Shown here one piece after another: positions 49,336 through 59,285 of a stretch of 64,000 nucleotides of DNA. Position numbers and translations under genes: made by a program. The stretch is from Cyclobacterium qasimii M12-11B (GTDB lineage Bacteria; Bacteroidota; Bacteroidia; Cytophagales; Cyclobacteriaceae). The notes beneath the pieces were generated by a model that worked only from the letters and a program-made list of their open reading frames with translations, was not told where the DNA came from and searched no databases. Position 1 is the first letter of the stretch, and each line of letters opens with the position of its first letter. Location: positions 1-64,000 of the forward strand of contig NZ_ATNM01000134.1 in the NCBI RefSeq assembly GCF_000427295.1, written 5' to 3'.

Positions 49336-51699
49336 CTATTCTTCTTTTTTAGACCAATTTTTATTTAGTTTTGGCAAACTAAGCTCTGTTCTACGGTTGA
49401 TCTGGTGCATGGCTGGAGTACATGGTGTTTCACCGCAATCATTGATAGGGTTCTTTTTTCCAAAAAACTCATACTCCATTCTTTCAGGGGCAATGCCTTT
49501 TTCTTCAAGGTATTTCTTTACCACCAAAGCACGCTTTTCAGATAACTTTTGATTGTAAGCATCACTACCTCTATTGTCGGTATGTCCACTAATTTCCAAA
49601 CGGTGCTGAAGCATTTCTCTAAGTAATAATGCCACCCTTTCTAAGGCCATCATGTCGTTTACATTCAGCGTTGCTTTATCAAAACCAAAATAGATTGTAG
49701 GCAACTCTACAGGCAATTGTACATTGCTAATGTCACAAAGGTCCAGGTCTTTCATTTCAGGAGGTAAATTATATGCTTTCCCTTCCTCTGGAAAGGCTAG
49801 CAACAATAGCTCCGTTCTTCTGTTGATCTGGTGCTTGTTTTCTGGACATGGAACACCTTCTCCGCAATCATTGGCTGGTTCTTTTTCTCCAAACCACTCT
49901 GCTTCAATTCTAGATCGGGCAATACCGAATTGTCCTAAATAATCCCTTACTGCATCGGCTCTTCTTTCACTGAGTGCTTCATTATAAGCTTCACTAGCAC
50001 GTGAATCTGTGTGGGAACGAACAGCTACATTCAAAAACGAATAAGATTTCAATAGCTCAGCAACTTTGTCTAAAGAAGCTTCAGCATCTTTTCTTATGGC
50101 TGATTCGTCAAGGTTGTAAAATACTAAATCTACGTAGGCTGTTGTATTATAAGGAATACGAACCATCTGATAGGTTTTTTCCAAGGAAGCTTCTTTCAGC
50201 CCTTTGGTGCTTAGTGTTTTGTCTTGAATAGAAAAATACCCTTCTTTCTTTATAGCGATCTCAAAGTCTTCTTCAGGAGCTACTGATGCTTGTAATTTTC
50301 CTTTTCCATCGTTCTTAACAGCTATATTTACCTTTTCAGCTCCTTCCATCAGCGTAACCTCCAAAGGACCTGACAATTGTTCTCCATTACAACCCAGGAT
50401 TAAAGCCTGAAAGTCTTTGTAAAGGGTTTCAACTTCAAAAATATCGTCCCATCCTTTACTTTCAGGTCGGTTAGAGGAGAGAATTGTTTTATTTTCTGAC
50501 GTAATGAATAAGCCAAAATCATCCTGAGATGAATTATAAGGAATTCCCAGATTTCTTATGTCTGAAAACCTAACTCCAGTAACACTGGACTCAAATAAAT
50601 CAAGCCCACCAAGACCAATATGACCATCCGATGCAAAATACAGCTTGCCATCTTTCAGGTAAGGGGCACTTTCATTTCCTTCGGAGTTGATTTTACTACC
50701 TAGATTGACAGGGGTATTAAATTCAAAATCTCCATTATAATCCATATAGTACAAGTCAAACCCACCTAGTCCACCAGGCATGTCTGATGAAAAATACAGC
50801 CGCTTGTTCGTTTCATCTACAAATGGATTCTTTATCCCGTATTCAAGGGGAGAATTGATCGACAAGCCTTTGAAATCTGACAATTGACCTTCCGCGTTAA
50901 TCTGGCTATAATAAATTTCTGAATTGACCTCATAGCTTCCCGACTGCCTAATGTCTTTGGTTACTGTATAGAAAAGGACAGGGCTTTCTTGTAAAGCATA
51001 AGGATCCGTAGCATGAAATACATTTGGTACCGGAATAGCAAGCGAGACAATTTCTCCTGATTCATCCATTCGGTAAATACTCAAAAAGTCTCTACCGGTC
51101 CAATCTGAATTCTTATCGTAATATTTATAGCTCTTAACAAACCTAAGTCCTCGTTTCTTTCGGTCGGATTCTCCTCCTCTATCTGATGAGAAATAAATAT
51201 TGCCATCACTATCTTTGGTAAATCCGAAATCAGCGCTTGTAGTATTTACACCACCAACCCCGATTACTCCAGCATTTGCTTTGGTACCATACCAGTGTTT
51301 TAAAGAGTCTAAATTGAGATTTGTTGTTGGAGAGGAAAGTTTTCCATTTTTTGATTCCAATGCTTCAAATACTTCATCTCTTTTATCAGCTTGGTTAGCA
51401 GCAGCTATATACGATAACTGATCCTCATTGGTGGCATCTGAGAATTCCACAGCTTTTTTCCACCAATCATAACTTTTCTGATAATCCCTCAACAAGGTAA
51501 AACCCTCGGCCGCACCTTTCGCAGCCCTATAGGTCGCTTTCTTATTGTATGCTTCCGCATAACCATTGGCAGCTTCATAATAATTTGATTCCACAGCTTT
51601 TTGCTGGGCATACCTTAACAGTCCATTCTGAGCCTGCACTTGACAGACCATGGCACTGAATAAAATTACAGGCAAGAAATAAATAAAAATCTTTTTCAT
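49336..51699 (-). CDS. OmpA-family outer membrane protein with two OmpA domains
   Basis: A 787-residue protein starting at MKKIFIYFLPVILF, with a signal peptide ending VQAQ. An N-terminal TPR-like helical region (YYEAANGYAEAYNK) is followed by a WD40/PD40-type propeller (FTKDSDGNIYFSSDRGGESDRKK repeats) and a small beta-sandwich. Two consecutive OmpA peptidoglycan-binding domains then follow (VAVRSHTDSRASEAYN and LEISGHTDNRGSDAYN), each ending HQINRRTEL. The protein tethers the outer membrane to the wall and belongs to the set encoded beside PorP/SprF and T9SS adhesins. It starts 2 bases after PorP ends. Confidence 0.9.
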   Translation of the reverse strand: MKKIFIYFLPVILFSAMVCQVQAQNGLLRYAQQKAVESNYYEAANGYAEAYNKKATYRAAKGAAEGFTLLRDYQKSYDWWKKAVEFSDATNEDQLSYIAAANQADKRDEVFEALESKNGKLSSPTTNLNLDSLKHWYGTKANAGVIGVGGVNTTSADFGFTKDSDGNIYFSSDRGGESDRKKRGLRFVKSYKYYDKNSDWTGRDFLSIYRMDESGEIVSLAIPVPNVFHATDPYALQESPVLFYTVTKDIRQSGSYEVNSEIYYSQINAEGQLSDFKGLSINSPLEYGIKNPFVDETNKRLYFSSDMPGGLGGFDLYYMDYNGDFEFNTPVNLGSKINSEGNESAPYLKDGKLYFASDGHIGLGGLDLFESSVTGVRFSDIRNLGIPYNSSQDDFGLFITSENKTILSSNRPESKGWDDIFEVETLYKDFQALILGCNGEQLSGPLEVTLMEGAEKVNIAVKNDGKGKLQASVAPEEDFEIAIKKEGYFSIQDKTLSTKGLKEASLEKTYQMVRIPYNTTAYVDLVFYNLDESAIRKDAEASLDKVAELLKSYSFLNVAVRSHTDSRASEAYNEALSERRADAVRDYLGQFGIARSRIEAEWFGEKEPANDCGEGVPCPENKHQINRRTELLLLAFPEEGKAYNLPPEMKDLDLCDISNVQLPVELPTIYFGFDKATLNVNDMMALERVALLLREMLQHRLEISGHTDNRGSDAYNQKLSEKRALVVKKYLEEKGIAPERMEYEFFGKKNPINDCGETPCTPAMHQINRRTELSLPKLNKNWSKKEE

Positions 51700-51701
51700 A
51701 T

Positions 51702-52676
51702 TTAGAACCATCTTGGGTTTTTCATATTCACTTTTCTTGGAGAGATATAGTAACCTAAAGACATCTCATGACTATTGTTTCTCAGTCCACTAAGGGCATT
51801 GGTTTGCACATCATAGGCATATCCCAATCTGAGTTTTTCTGTAGCAAACAATTCGAGTATTAAGGCAACAGCATTTTTAGAAGAAAGGCCTGTTGGCAAT
51901 TCAGTTGCACCAACCTTTAGGTTCGTCCGGTAAGAAGCACCTGCCCAAATCCTATCCATAAATAAGAACATACCGTTAAGGTCCAGGTTAGTTGGGCCAC
52001 TCCCTCCGTTTCTCATGAGAAAAGAAGGTTTAAACTGTACTTCGTCAGAAATAGGAAACAAGGCCCCTGCCGTCAGGTAATAGTGAACATCATGATAAGC
52101 CAAAGCAACTGCTTTATCTTCAAGGCTATTTTTACCTATTAAATTGTATGCACTGAATCCCGCATAAAATTTGGGAGTATGAAAAAAGATTCCCGTGTTT
52201 AAGTTAGGCGTATAAACATTGATCCTTCCTTCTGGTAATTCACCATCTCCAAAATCATTGGGGTCAAACATGGTACCGTCTATAGCATACTCTGAAACCC
52301 CTCCACTCACTCCAATTCCTAAAAAGGATGAATTTCCAGTTTGAATTCTATAGGCATAGGTCACCAAAGCAGTATTGGTTTTAGTAGGACCTACTTCATC
52401 AGTCATAATCGATGCACCAAAACCCATCAAACCTTCATTTGCACTTAGGTCAGCCGTTACCGTAAAAGTGGTAGGTGCGCTAGGCAAGCCTCCCCACTGG
52501 CTCCTGTAAGTAGACTGAACATAATGCTCCCCTTTGTATCCTGCATAGGCAGGGTTGACATGTAAGCCATTAAACATGTATTGGCTAAACTGGGGCAACT
52601 GCTGGGCCACAGACCAATTGGTCCCAACAGGAAATAATATCACCAAAAATCCAAAAACTCTAAAAATATTCTTCAT
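51702..52676 (-). CDS. PorP/SprF-family type IX secretion membrane protein
   Basis: A 324-residue outer membrane beta-barrel of the PorP/SprF family, which helps export or anchor large adhesins through T9SS. I chose the ATG at 52676 (MKNIFRVFGFLVILFPV), which opens on a signal peptide, over an upstream ATG at 52709 in non-signal sequence. The signature QLPQFSQYMFNGLHVNPAYAGYKGEH marks the family start, and the Gly-rich strands (GVSGGVSEYAIDG, AGASYRTNLKVG) match. It sits between its adhesin and OmpA partner in one operon, 40 bases after the adhesin stop. Confidence 0.93.
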   Translation of the reverse strand: MKNIFRVFGFLVILFPVGTNWSVAQQLPQFSQYMFNGLHVNPAYAGYKGEHYVQSTYRSQWGGLPSAPTTFTVTADLSANEGLMGFGASIMTDEVGPTKTNTALVTYAYRIQTGNSSFLGIGVSGGVSEYAIDGTMFDPNDFGDGELPEGRINVYTPNLNTGIFFHTPKFYAGFSAYNLIGKNSLEDKAVALAYHDVHYYLTAGALFPISDEVQFKPSFLMRNGGSGPTNLDLNGMFLFMDRIWAGASYRTNLKVGATELPTGLSSKNAVALILELFATEKLRLGYAYDVQTNALSGLRNNSHEMSLGYYISPRKVNMKNPRWF

Positions 52677-52716
52677 CGAACTTATTATTTTAATGCTGCT
52701 ACTATACACAAAATCA

Positions 52717-55659
52717 CTATTTTATGACTTGAACCCAACCTTTATAGGTCTGCTCATCACCACTATTGTCCGTGATCACTAAGACATAAAAGTAAGCTCC
52801 CGCATTCAGTCCTGGTGCTGACCAATCGTTATTGTAATCCTCAGATTCAAAAACATGGTCACCATTCCGATTGAGAATAGTCAAAGAACTTTTCGCAAAA
52901 GCTTCAATGCCTTTTATTTCAAAAGTATCGTTCTTACCATCCAGATTTCCCGGGGTAATAACATTTGGAACAAAAAACCTGATGATTTGATTGGTATCAC
53001 TATCATCCTGATTGGCTGAGTTGTTGTCTTGATCATCTGGTACTGCCACATTCACCGTATTGGTCACTGTGCCTAAACCGCTAGCCTGCACTTTGATCAG
53101 GTAAACGATTTCCTGACTTGCCGCTATGGTTGGAATAGTCCAGCTTAAAGTATTGCCCGAAAGCGTTGCTCCTGGGTCTGTACCCGTAAAGCCAATAAAC
53201 ACCACATTGGTTGGTAATTGATCACTCACCTGAACATTCTCGGCTGAATTTGCTCCATTGTTTGTAATTCGAATTTCATATTCAAATTCGTTCCCTTCAT
53301 ATATGGCCTTGCCAAAAGAGGTCTTCGAAACACTTATATCGACAGATTTGGCGATTACCTCCACAGGAGAAGCGATCACCAGGTCTGTAAATTCACCTAT
53401 ATTGATATTAGCAGTGTTGATTTTTTCACCACGTTCAACGCCCATTGCTTCTAGTTGAAGGCTTGTTGATTGTCCCGCAGCAAGTGCAGCAATCACCCAA
53501 CTACCGTCTGTACTTTGGGCTGGTGTAGTTCCCATGTTTAATAAACCTGAAGGAAGCGGATCTGAGACTAATATATCTGTCAAGTCAAATTCCGAGTTAT
53601 TGGTCAATGAAATGGTATAAGTCACTATTCCTCCAATCTGGATTTCTGACACATTGGAAGTTTTACTCAATTCCAAAATAATTGGTCTTACGAGAATACT
53701 CACCTTCGCCTGATCGCAAAACAGCCTATCTGTATTTTCACAGATTTCATAGGTAAATGTATCACCTCCTGAAAAATTAATATCAGGAGTATAAGTAACT
53801 AAACCTCCAACACCAACAGCAATTGATCCATTTTCAGGATTTTCTGTAATCAATAAGGTCTCTTCAAGTATTGCGCCTACATTGGTAAAATCATTGTCCA
53901 AAATAGAAATGTCAATGGCTACATTTTGATTGGTAACCACTTCATCAGCCTTTGCTTCTAGTTTAACATCCTGTAGTGAGAACCTTATTTCTCCCTGATC
54001 TTTATTGGTAGGGTTGATGGCCTCAACAAGATCGTACATCAACACGTAATCACCTTCTGGCAAACCGGTAGGCAACTCAAGCACACCGTCTTCAGAAAGG
54101 GTAACTCCTGTAAGCCCATCATTGTCTGTCAAAACAGCATTCACCCGATCTGTTGTTACAGGTTCATTATTTAGTAAGTCATTGTCCAGTACATTCCCTA
54201 GTTCACCAGCCCTATTCAAGTTGATTGGCCCAAAATCATCATTTACCGCAACCAAAACTGTAGATTCTACAGTGATTGTTACTTTGGCCTGATCACATTT
54301 TCCAGGATCTTCTTTGTCACAAATTTGATAAACCAATTCATAATCACCTGCAGGAGTTCCTTCCTGAATGTCAATCGAACCATCGTCAGTCAATACAATT
54401 TTTCCACCTGAATTATTGCTAACAGTGGTCAGGTTTACGTTCTCAACTAGTGCAGGCAATCCGTTTAACAGGTCATTGTCCAATACATTCAATACGCTGT
54501 CTTTGCCAAAACTATCGTCGAGATCGATGCTATCATCAAAGGCTAAAGGAATGTATTCTATGACTTCTATGGTAACTTCTGCCTGATCTGAGTCTCCACC
54601 ACCTGTAGAAATTTCATATACTAGTTTATATTCACCAGGTGGAGTATTAGGTGCTACATCTACTGTACCATCAAGATTTAATTTCACATTCCCAATAGGG
54701 AAAGAGGTGATGGTTTCCAAAGTCACATCAATGGGATTCAAAGGAAAACCATTCAGCTCATCATTGTCAAAAACATTGAGTACTCCTTCAGCTCCTAATT
54801 CACTGTTTACTCTTTCTGCCAAATCTGGCGTTGCAGAAATAGCGTTTACAAAGAAAACCAGCTTTCCATCAGGTTCATTTACGGCTATTATTCTAATTCC
54901 AAAAATAGGTTCAGCCGATTCAAATATAGCTGGAGAAAAAAGAACCATGTATTGGGTTTGTGTTGGCACATTGGACACGTGGTTAATCCCAGTATTCCAC
55001 TGATAACCCCTTACCTGAATTATTTTTGCACTTTCTATCGGGTTGCCGGCCTTGTCCAAGGCGATAAAATCTGTCGCTGAATTTCCATTTCTTTCCGTGA
55101 AAAGTAAATAGCCTGAGGTTACCACCTGATCCTTGTATTCCAAGTCTACAAATGCTTCACCTTGGGGAATAGACGGTTGCCCGTTGATATCCCAGTAGGA
55201 TCTAATGTCGGGTGTTGAAACCACCGTTTCCAAACTACTCAAAAACTCAGGGTCCCTGTGGTTTGTGATCGTATTGTCAGAGTGTACAATTTGAATGGCC
55301 TCAGCCCTAACGTCCAAAGAACCAATAACTGGGTTTGGGTTCTCTACACTTGGGTCTCTTGTCGTCGCATAAATCACCTTATCCGAACTAATCTTAATAG
55401 AACTAATCACTACAGGAACATCTGCTGGACTAGGATTTTCATTTCCATCAGGAGAGGTCTGAATTAATTCATTGCCCTCAATGACATACCGCACTTCCTC
55501 TATGAGGATATTATTCTCGGTACCCGTGACAGTTACAGTTTGAGCTGAAACGGGTCCAAAAATGGCAAAACAGAATAGTAAAACAAATGGAATAAACTTT
55601 ATGGGCTTCCTTAAAAAAAAATCAAGCCCAAGCTGTACCAATAAAATTAATCTTTTCAT
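52717..55659 (-). CDS. Large T9SS-secreted surface protein with gliding-type (type B) C-terminal domain
   Basis: A 980-residue adhesin-like protein. Signal peptide to about residue 40; N-terminal region of unknown fold; four repeats of about 90 residues with a shared VLDNDLLNG pattern (about 285-660), cadherin/Ig-like modules; two DUF11 modules beginning LELSKTSNVSEIQIG and ISVSKTSFGKAIYEG; and a type B sorting domain with PNVITPGNLDGKNDTFEIKG ending GWVQVIK. It would be exported by T9SS and held on the surface for adhesion or gliding. First gene of the adhesin-PorP-OmpA operon; its stop lies 40 bases before PorP. Confidence 0.9.
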   Translation of the reverse strand: MKRLILLVQLGLDFFLRKPIKFIPFVLLFCFAIFGPVSAQTVTVTGTENNILIEEVRYVIEGNELIQTSPDGNENPSPADVPVVISSIKISSDKVIYATTRDPSVENPNPVIGSLDVRAEAIQIVHSDNTITNHRDPEFLSSLETVVSTPDIRSYWDINGQPSIPQGEAFVDLEYKDQVVTSGYLLFTERNGNSATDFIALDKAGNPIESAKIIQVRGYQWNTGINHVSNVPTQTQYMVLFSPAIFESAEPIFGIRIIAVNEPDGKLVFFVNAISATPDLAERVNSELGAEGVLNVFDNDELNGFPLNPIDVTLETITSFPIGNVKLNLDGTVDVAPNTPPGEYKLVYEISTGGGDSDQAEVTIEVIEYIPLAFDDSIDLDDSFGKDSVLNVLDNDLLNGLPALVENVNLTTVSNNSGGKIVLTDDGSIDIQEGTPAGDYELVYQICDKEDPGKCDQAKVTITVESTVLVAVNDDFGPINLNRAGELGNVLDNDLLNNEPVTTDRVNAVLTDNDGLTGVTLSEDGVLELPTGLPEGDYVLMYDLVEAINPTNKDQGEIRFSLQDVKLEAKADEVVTNQNVAIDISILDNDFTNVGAILEETLLITENPENGSIAVGVGGLVTYTPDINFSGGDTFTYEICENTDRLFCDQAKVSILVRPIILELSKTSNVSEIQIGGIVTYTISLTNNSEFDLTDILVSDPLPSGLLNMGTTPAQSTDGSWVIAALAAGQSTSLQLEAMGVERGEKINTANINIGEFTDLVIASPVEVIAKSVDISVSKTSFGKAIYEGNEFEYEIRITNNGANSAENVQVSDQLPTNVVFIGFTGTDPGATLSGNTLSWTIPTIAASQEIVYLIKVQASGLGTVTNTVNVAVPDDQDNNSANQDDSDTNQIIRFFVPNVITPGNLDGKNDTFEIKGIEAFAKSSLTILNRNGDHVFESEDYNNDWSAPGLNAGAYFYVLVITDNSGDEQTYKGWVQVIK

Positions 55660-55817
55660 ATAAAATTAAACTTAAAAACTAGTAACAACACCGCTATACA
55701 AAACAAAAGAATAAAATAGTCCCCAAAAATAGGACTTTTATTTATAACTGACAATAGCCTGAAAGGCACATATTTACTATATTATATAGTTTTTCTGTTC
55801 TATTTAATTTCTAAAAA

Positions 55818-55847
55818 GCCAGGTAACTCAATAAAGAGCTACCTGGC
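55818..55847 (-). terminator. Terminator after the LruC gene
   Basis: GCCAGGTA / TACCTGGC with a GAG/CTC extension encloses a 6-base loop. On the minus strand it leads into TTTTTAG. It lies about 50 bases beyond the LruC stop. Confidence 0.8.
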
Positions 55848-55896
55848 ATTTAAAAACATAAACCAACCTTTGTAATAAAAATACTATTAAGAAAAT

Positions 55897-57384
55897 TTAT
55901 TTCGCATTTAACAATACTTTCTCGGTGCGGTAACCTTTGTTATCCTGGTACCAATCTGGATAGGCTTCCCCTCCAGTAGCGGCCCACTTATAAAACATAT
56001 TGTATCCTGTGGTGATACTTTCTTTGTTCATTAAGTAAGGAATACTTTCAGTCACATTTAATGCCCATGGAAGTCCATTGTCTTTTCCTCTGTAGAACGC
56101 ATCTTCATCCCCTGTGGAATTGTCTTCTTTTGTTCCAAATAGGGATTTATCTACATGTGCTGTTGGCATTTTGCCAGGCAGGTGAATTTCGACACCACGC
56201 TTTTGATTAACAATTAGAAAGGGATTGAAATTATCCAACTTAATTTCATCAAGCTTTACGTTTGCCGCTACTTTGTCACCAATCTTTAGGTACATTGTAA
56301 TCCGCATTTTCTCAACAGCCTGCATAGGGAATTTTGGATCGGTATTGATCCCTACGGATCCTCCACCTGGGTGGGTCAATACATTCGCAACATCATCAAA
56401 TGCTATAATGGTAGCAAATTCATTGCCCTCTTCCAGACCATTATCTATAAATTTATGTATGGTATTGGCCTTAATTTTGGAACCTTCCACTTTATAAACC
56501 TGCTCTGGTGAAATACCCGTAATCTCTATACCGAAACCATTGGAATAGCCAGCACCTGCAGCCCTTGGTAAAATATCAATCAACAATTCAACTATCTCTC
56601 CTTCAGCGTCAGTAACCCTGTTGATCTCGTAATCCAATACCAAGTCATTGAAATCATAATCTCCTTTAGCTGGCCATAAATCTTCAAACATCAATGTGCC
56701 AGGACCTTCCGGAGTAAGGTAATTATTATACGCTTTGTATTTATCATCTGGGTAATCATCTTCATCATCTATCACGCCGTCACCATCTGAATCTATTTTC
56801 TCTCCTTTAGGAAAGCAATTGGTAGAAGGGTCTGAATAATACTCACCAGGAATCTCAATATTATCCATTCCTAATAAAACATCATCTCCATAAACCATGA
56901 AAACCAATTGAATTTTTCCTATCTCCCCTTCCATATCTTTGGAGATTTTAAAATCGGCTTTTTTAGTTTTATCCTTATTTTTACTCCCGGCGTTTACTTC
57001 ATGGTAACCTAGGTATTCATAATCTGAGCTCTCTCCATTTTTCTGGTTATCAGCGTCAAAAGGTATAAAGAAAGCATAAATCTTTGCTTCATCTACACCG
57101 GAATAAGGCGTCACATCCAATTCAATCTTACCTTGATCCATCTTTAACCATGGAGATTTTATATCACCCCGATATCCATCACTGCTTCCTTTGGTTAAAA
57201 AACTGTACTTTCCTTCACTAACATAATCTGACTCATCCGTCAAAGTTACATTATAAAAATCCCAACATGCGGAATAGTAATCTTTTATATTACCCAATTC
57301 CCCATCATTCTCAATATAGTCTGACTTGGCAAAAGACTGAAAACTAACCAATCCCAATAAATAACAAAATAATAATTTTCTCAT
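55897..57384 (-). CDS. LruC-domain secreted protein
   Basis: A 495-residue protein with a signal peptide (residues 1-19). A first beta-sandwich domain (about 25-190) precedes a calcium-binding-like linker DSDGDGVIDDEDDYPDD. The C-terminal LruC domain follows (about 215-490): LMFEDLWPAKGDYDFNDLVLDYEINR, YSNGFGIEITGISPE, HLPGKMPTAHVDKSLF. Function is unknown, but the family is associated with Leptospira LruC-like surface proteins and Bacteroidetes exported proteins. Paired with the lipoprotein encoded 30 bases upstream. Confidence 0.88.
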   Translation of the reverse strand: MRKLLFCYLLGLVSFQSFAKSDYIENDGELGNIKDYYSACWDFYNVTLTDESDYVSEGKYSFLTKGSSDGYRGDIKSPWLKMDQGKIELDVTPYSGVDEAKIYAFFIPFDADNQKNGESSDYEYLGYHEVNAGSKNKDKTKKADFKISKDMEGEIGKIQLVFMVYGDDVLLGMDNIEIPGEYYSDPSTNCFPKGEKIDSDGDGVIDDEDDYPDDKYKAYNNYLTPEGPGTLMFEDLWPAKGDYDFNDLVLDYEINRVTDAEGEIVELLIDILPRAAGAGYSNGFGIEITGISPEQVYKVEGSKIKANTIHKFIDNGLEEGNEFATIIAFDDVANVLTHPGGGSVGINTDPKFPMQAVEKMRITMYLKIGDKVAANVKLDEIKLDNFNPFLIVNQKRGVEIHLPGKMPTAHVDKSLFGTKEDNSTGDEDAFYRGKDNGLPWALNVTESIPYLMNKESITTGYNMFYKWAATGGEAYPDWYQDNKGYRTEKVLLNAK

Positions 57385-57414
57385 TGCATTAATAGTTTAA
57401 AAATTTTAGTGACT

Positions 57415-57876
57415 TTATTCAGCGCTTAATTCAGCGAATTCTACATTTAGTGCATCGGCTTCTCTTTCGGTTTCAAAACTAAAAGAGGCTACTTGGTTTG
57501 TAACTTCAGCTGACTTCTCAGTAGCACCATATTTCATAACAATCACATCGATTCCGGTAGGTAAGTCAAAGGTCATTTCAAAATCTTCATGCATTTTATG
57601 TGAGCCTCCAAAAAATTCAGTCCCTTCACCTGTTAATAAAGAAAGCTTTTGATCAACACCTACATCAATTGACAATCCTTCAATATTTACTGTAATCTCA
57701 TTGGTAGTTTTCCAATCAAAAAACTCTGATACAACCAAATCATTAATGGTTTCTAAATCATTGGTGATCAACTTCGTATTGTCTTCCAATTGTTCTTCAA
57801 CACAGGAGGAGAAAAATACCATCGTAGGGACAATCAATGTCAAGATGCGTAATCTAATTTTTTTGCTGTTTTTCAT
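57415..57876 (-). CDS. Lipoprotein upstream of LruC
   Basis: A 153-residue lipoprotein: basic N-terminus, hydrophobic core and lipobox-type FFSSC with Cys25. The body has FDWKTTNEITVNIEG, a motif commonly found at the start of LruC-type proteins, so the pair looks like one modular protein split into two. It starts the LruC operon (30 bases to the next start). No named family. Surface location inferred. Confidence 0.7.
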   Translation of the reverse strand: MKNSKKIRLRILTLIVPTMVFFSSCVEEQLEDNTKLITNDLETINDLVVSEFFDWKTTNEITVNIEGLSIDVGVDQKLSLLTGEGTEFFGGSHKMHEDFEMTFDLPTGIDVIVMKYGATEKSAEVTNQVASFSFETEREADALNVEFAELSAE

Positions 57877-58399
57877 TGTTCTGCTGTTTACTATAATTAA
57901 AAAAAGTAGTGTGACTTATATCACGTAAATAATAATGATTCAAAGGTCCTCTTTTTCAAGTGCACTTAGGGAATTTTTCGACCAACGTGGAAAAATGGTC
58001 GGTGAAAGCTTCTTTTAAGAGGGTAGAATATTTACTATCTGTTGGTTTTCAGGTATAAATGTAAAGAACATATAAAGGGTAAAAAAGTATTTTTATGCAA
58101 AACAACCCAATAAAATGACACAAAATTCTTTTCTCTATGTAAAAACCAAATATTATAGTAGGAAAAATATGATATACGTTATTATGCTTTACACCCCATC
58201 TTTTATGTTGATTGGTTAAAAATTTTATAGAAAGCACCTACTTTATAAAATTAGAGACAAGCTAATTATTGCCCTTAAAGCAATATAAATGGTTTAAAAA
58301 CAGGCATTAAGTAAGATTTCAGGTTACCCTTAATTTTTAACAATCATTTGCCATAATCTCTGACCCAAGCGCTATTAGATACATGGCTATTCTACTGTA
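57877..58399. other. Intergenic region upstream of the LruC operon
   Basis: 523 bases, very AT-rich. I see no credible CDS (a 62-codon frame at 58049-58237 on the minus strand is shadow-like), no tRNA and no clear TAnnTTTG box. It separates the leftward LruC operon from rightward small genes. Confidence 0.4.
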
Positions 58400-58567
58400 A
58401 TGTTACTTTCCCGCTCAGAAAAAGGAATTGTTGCTGACGACGAACTTCAAAATGAAATGAGACTTTCGATGATCAACTTCTCGGACTATGCCAATAGAAA
58501 TGGAATGGATCCTGAAGAAACTAATAAGTTACTTCTGAATATTAAAAACGAATTAAATCGGGATTGA
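58400..58567 (+). CDS. Small acidic protein (55 aa)
   Basis: An ATG-initiated 55-codon ORF: MLLSRSEKGIVADDELQNEM... ending NIKNELNRD. It is charged and helical-looking, with no membrane segment, and composition resembles real coding DNA. A TAG lies 7 codons upstream in frame. A weak hairpin follows its stop. No family recognised; it could be an unannotated small protein. It lies 143 bases before the HAD gene. Confidence 0.4.
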   Translation: MLLSRSEKGIVADDELQNEMRLSMINFSDYANRNGMDPEETNKLLLNIKNELNRD

Positions 58568-58579
58568 AGGCAAATAAAA

Positions 58580-58610
58580 AGGAATGGTCTTAGTGGCCAT
58601 TCATTTTCAA
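58580..58610 (+). terminator. Weak hairpin after the 55-residue ORF
   Basis: GAATGG / CCATTC with a 9-base loop, followed by a broken T run (CATTTTCAAT). Supports transcription of the small ORF but is marginal. Confidence 0.35.
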
Positions 58611-58710
58611 TCTCTCATAACCAAAAAAAATAACTGACAACTATACTATTAACAGAAGCAACAAGTTCATATAATACAGGTAAATTGAAAAGTAAATAAT
58701 TTAAAAAGAA

Positions 58711-59161
58711 ATGATCATTCCCTCAGGCAAAACCATTGCGATAGATTTTGACGGCACAATCGTAGAACATGCCTATCCAAAAATTGGTAAAAAAATGCTT
58801 TTTGCTTTTGAAACAATTAGGGAATTAGAAAAAAGGACATCGATTGGTATTGTGGACCTATAGGGAAGGATCTCTACTTGAGGATGCCGTCCGTTTTTGT
58901 ACTGAGAATGGAGTAACGTTCTTTGCTGTAAATGAAAGTTACCCAGGGGAAAACAACGAATCTGAGTACCCTAGAAAGTTAAATGTGGACGTTTTTATAG
59001 ATGACCGAAACATTGGAGGCTTTCTGGGTTGGGAATCGGTATGGCAGATGTTACATCCTGAAGGTGGGGACTTCCACCACCAATTGAAAAATTCAGAGGC
59101 ACATTTCAATTACCCTCATCAAAGGAAAAAATGGTGGCAATTTTTTGGTGATTCTAATTAA
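58711..59161 (+). pseudogene. HAD-superfamily hydrolase, frame-broken
   Basis: The first frame gives MIIPSGKTIAIDFDGTIVEHAYPKIG, with HAD nucleophile pair Asp12 and Asp14 (DFDGT), and stops after about 50 residues. The other frame continues RGHRLVLWTYREGSLLEDAVRFCTENG and VDVFIDDRNIGG to 59161. One extra A in the A6 run at 58829-58834 explains the break. Joined, about 149 residues, the normal size of this small capless HAD family. Substrate unknown. Confidence 0.8.
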
Positions 59162-59245
59162 AAAATAGGGGCCAGTTACTTAGTACTTGATAGGAGTAAT
59201 ACCGCTTAAACTTAAATCACAGTAAAACGGATCCTCTAAAAAAAT

Positions 59246-59278
59246 AAACAAACTGCTGCATAACACAGCAGTTTGTTT
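59246..59278. terminator. Bidirectional terminator between HAD and outer membrane protein genes
   Basis: A perfect 13-bp stem AAACAAACTGCTG / CAGCAGTTTGTTT with a 7-base loop between convergent genes. Confidence 0.85.
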
Positions 59279-59285
59279 AAAATCA

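Noticed and set aside
58049-58237. A 62-codon frame on the minus strand in the AT-rich gap
   Set aside because: Very aromatic, AT-driven composition, no start signal or family, and no terminator.
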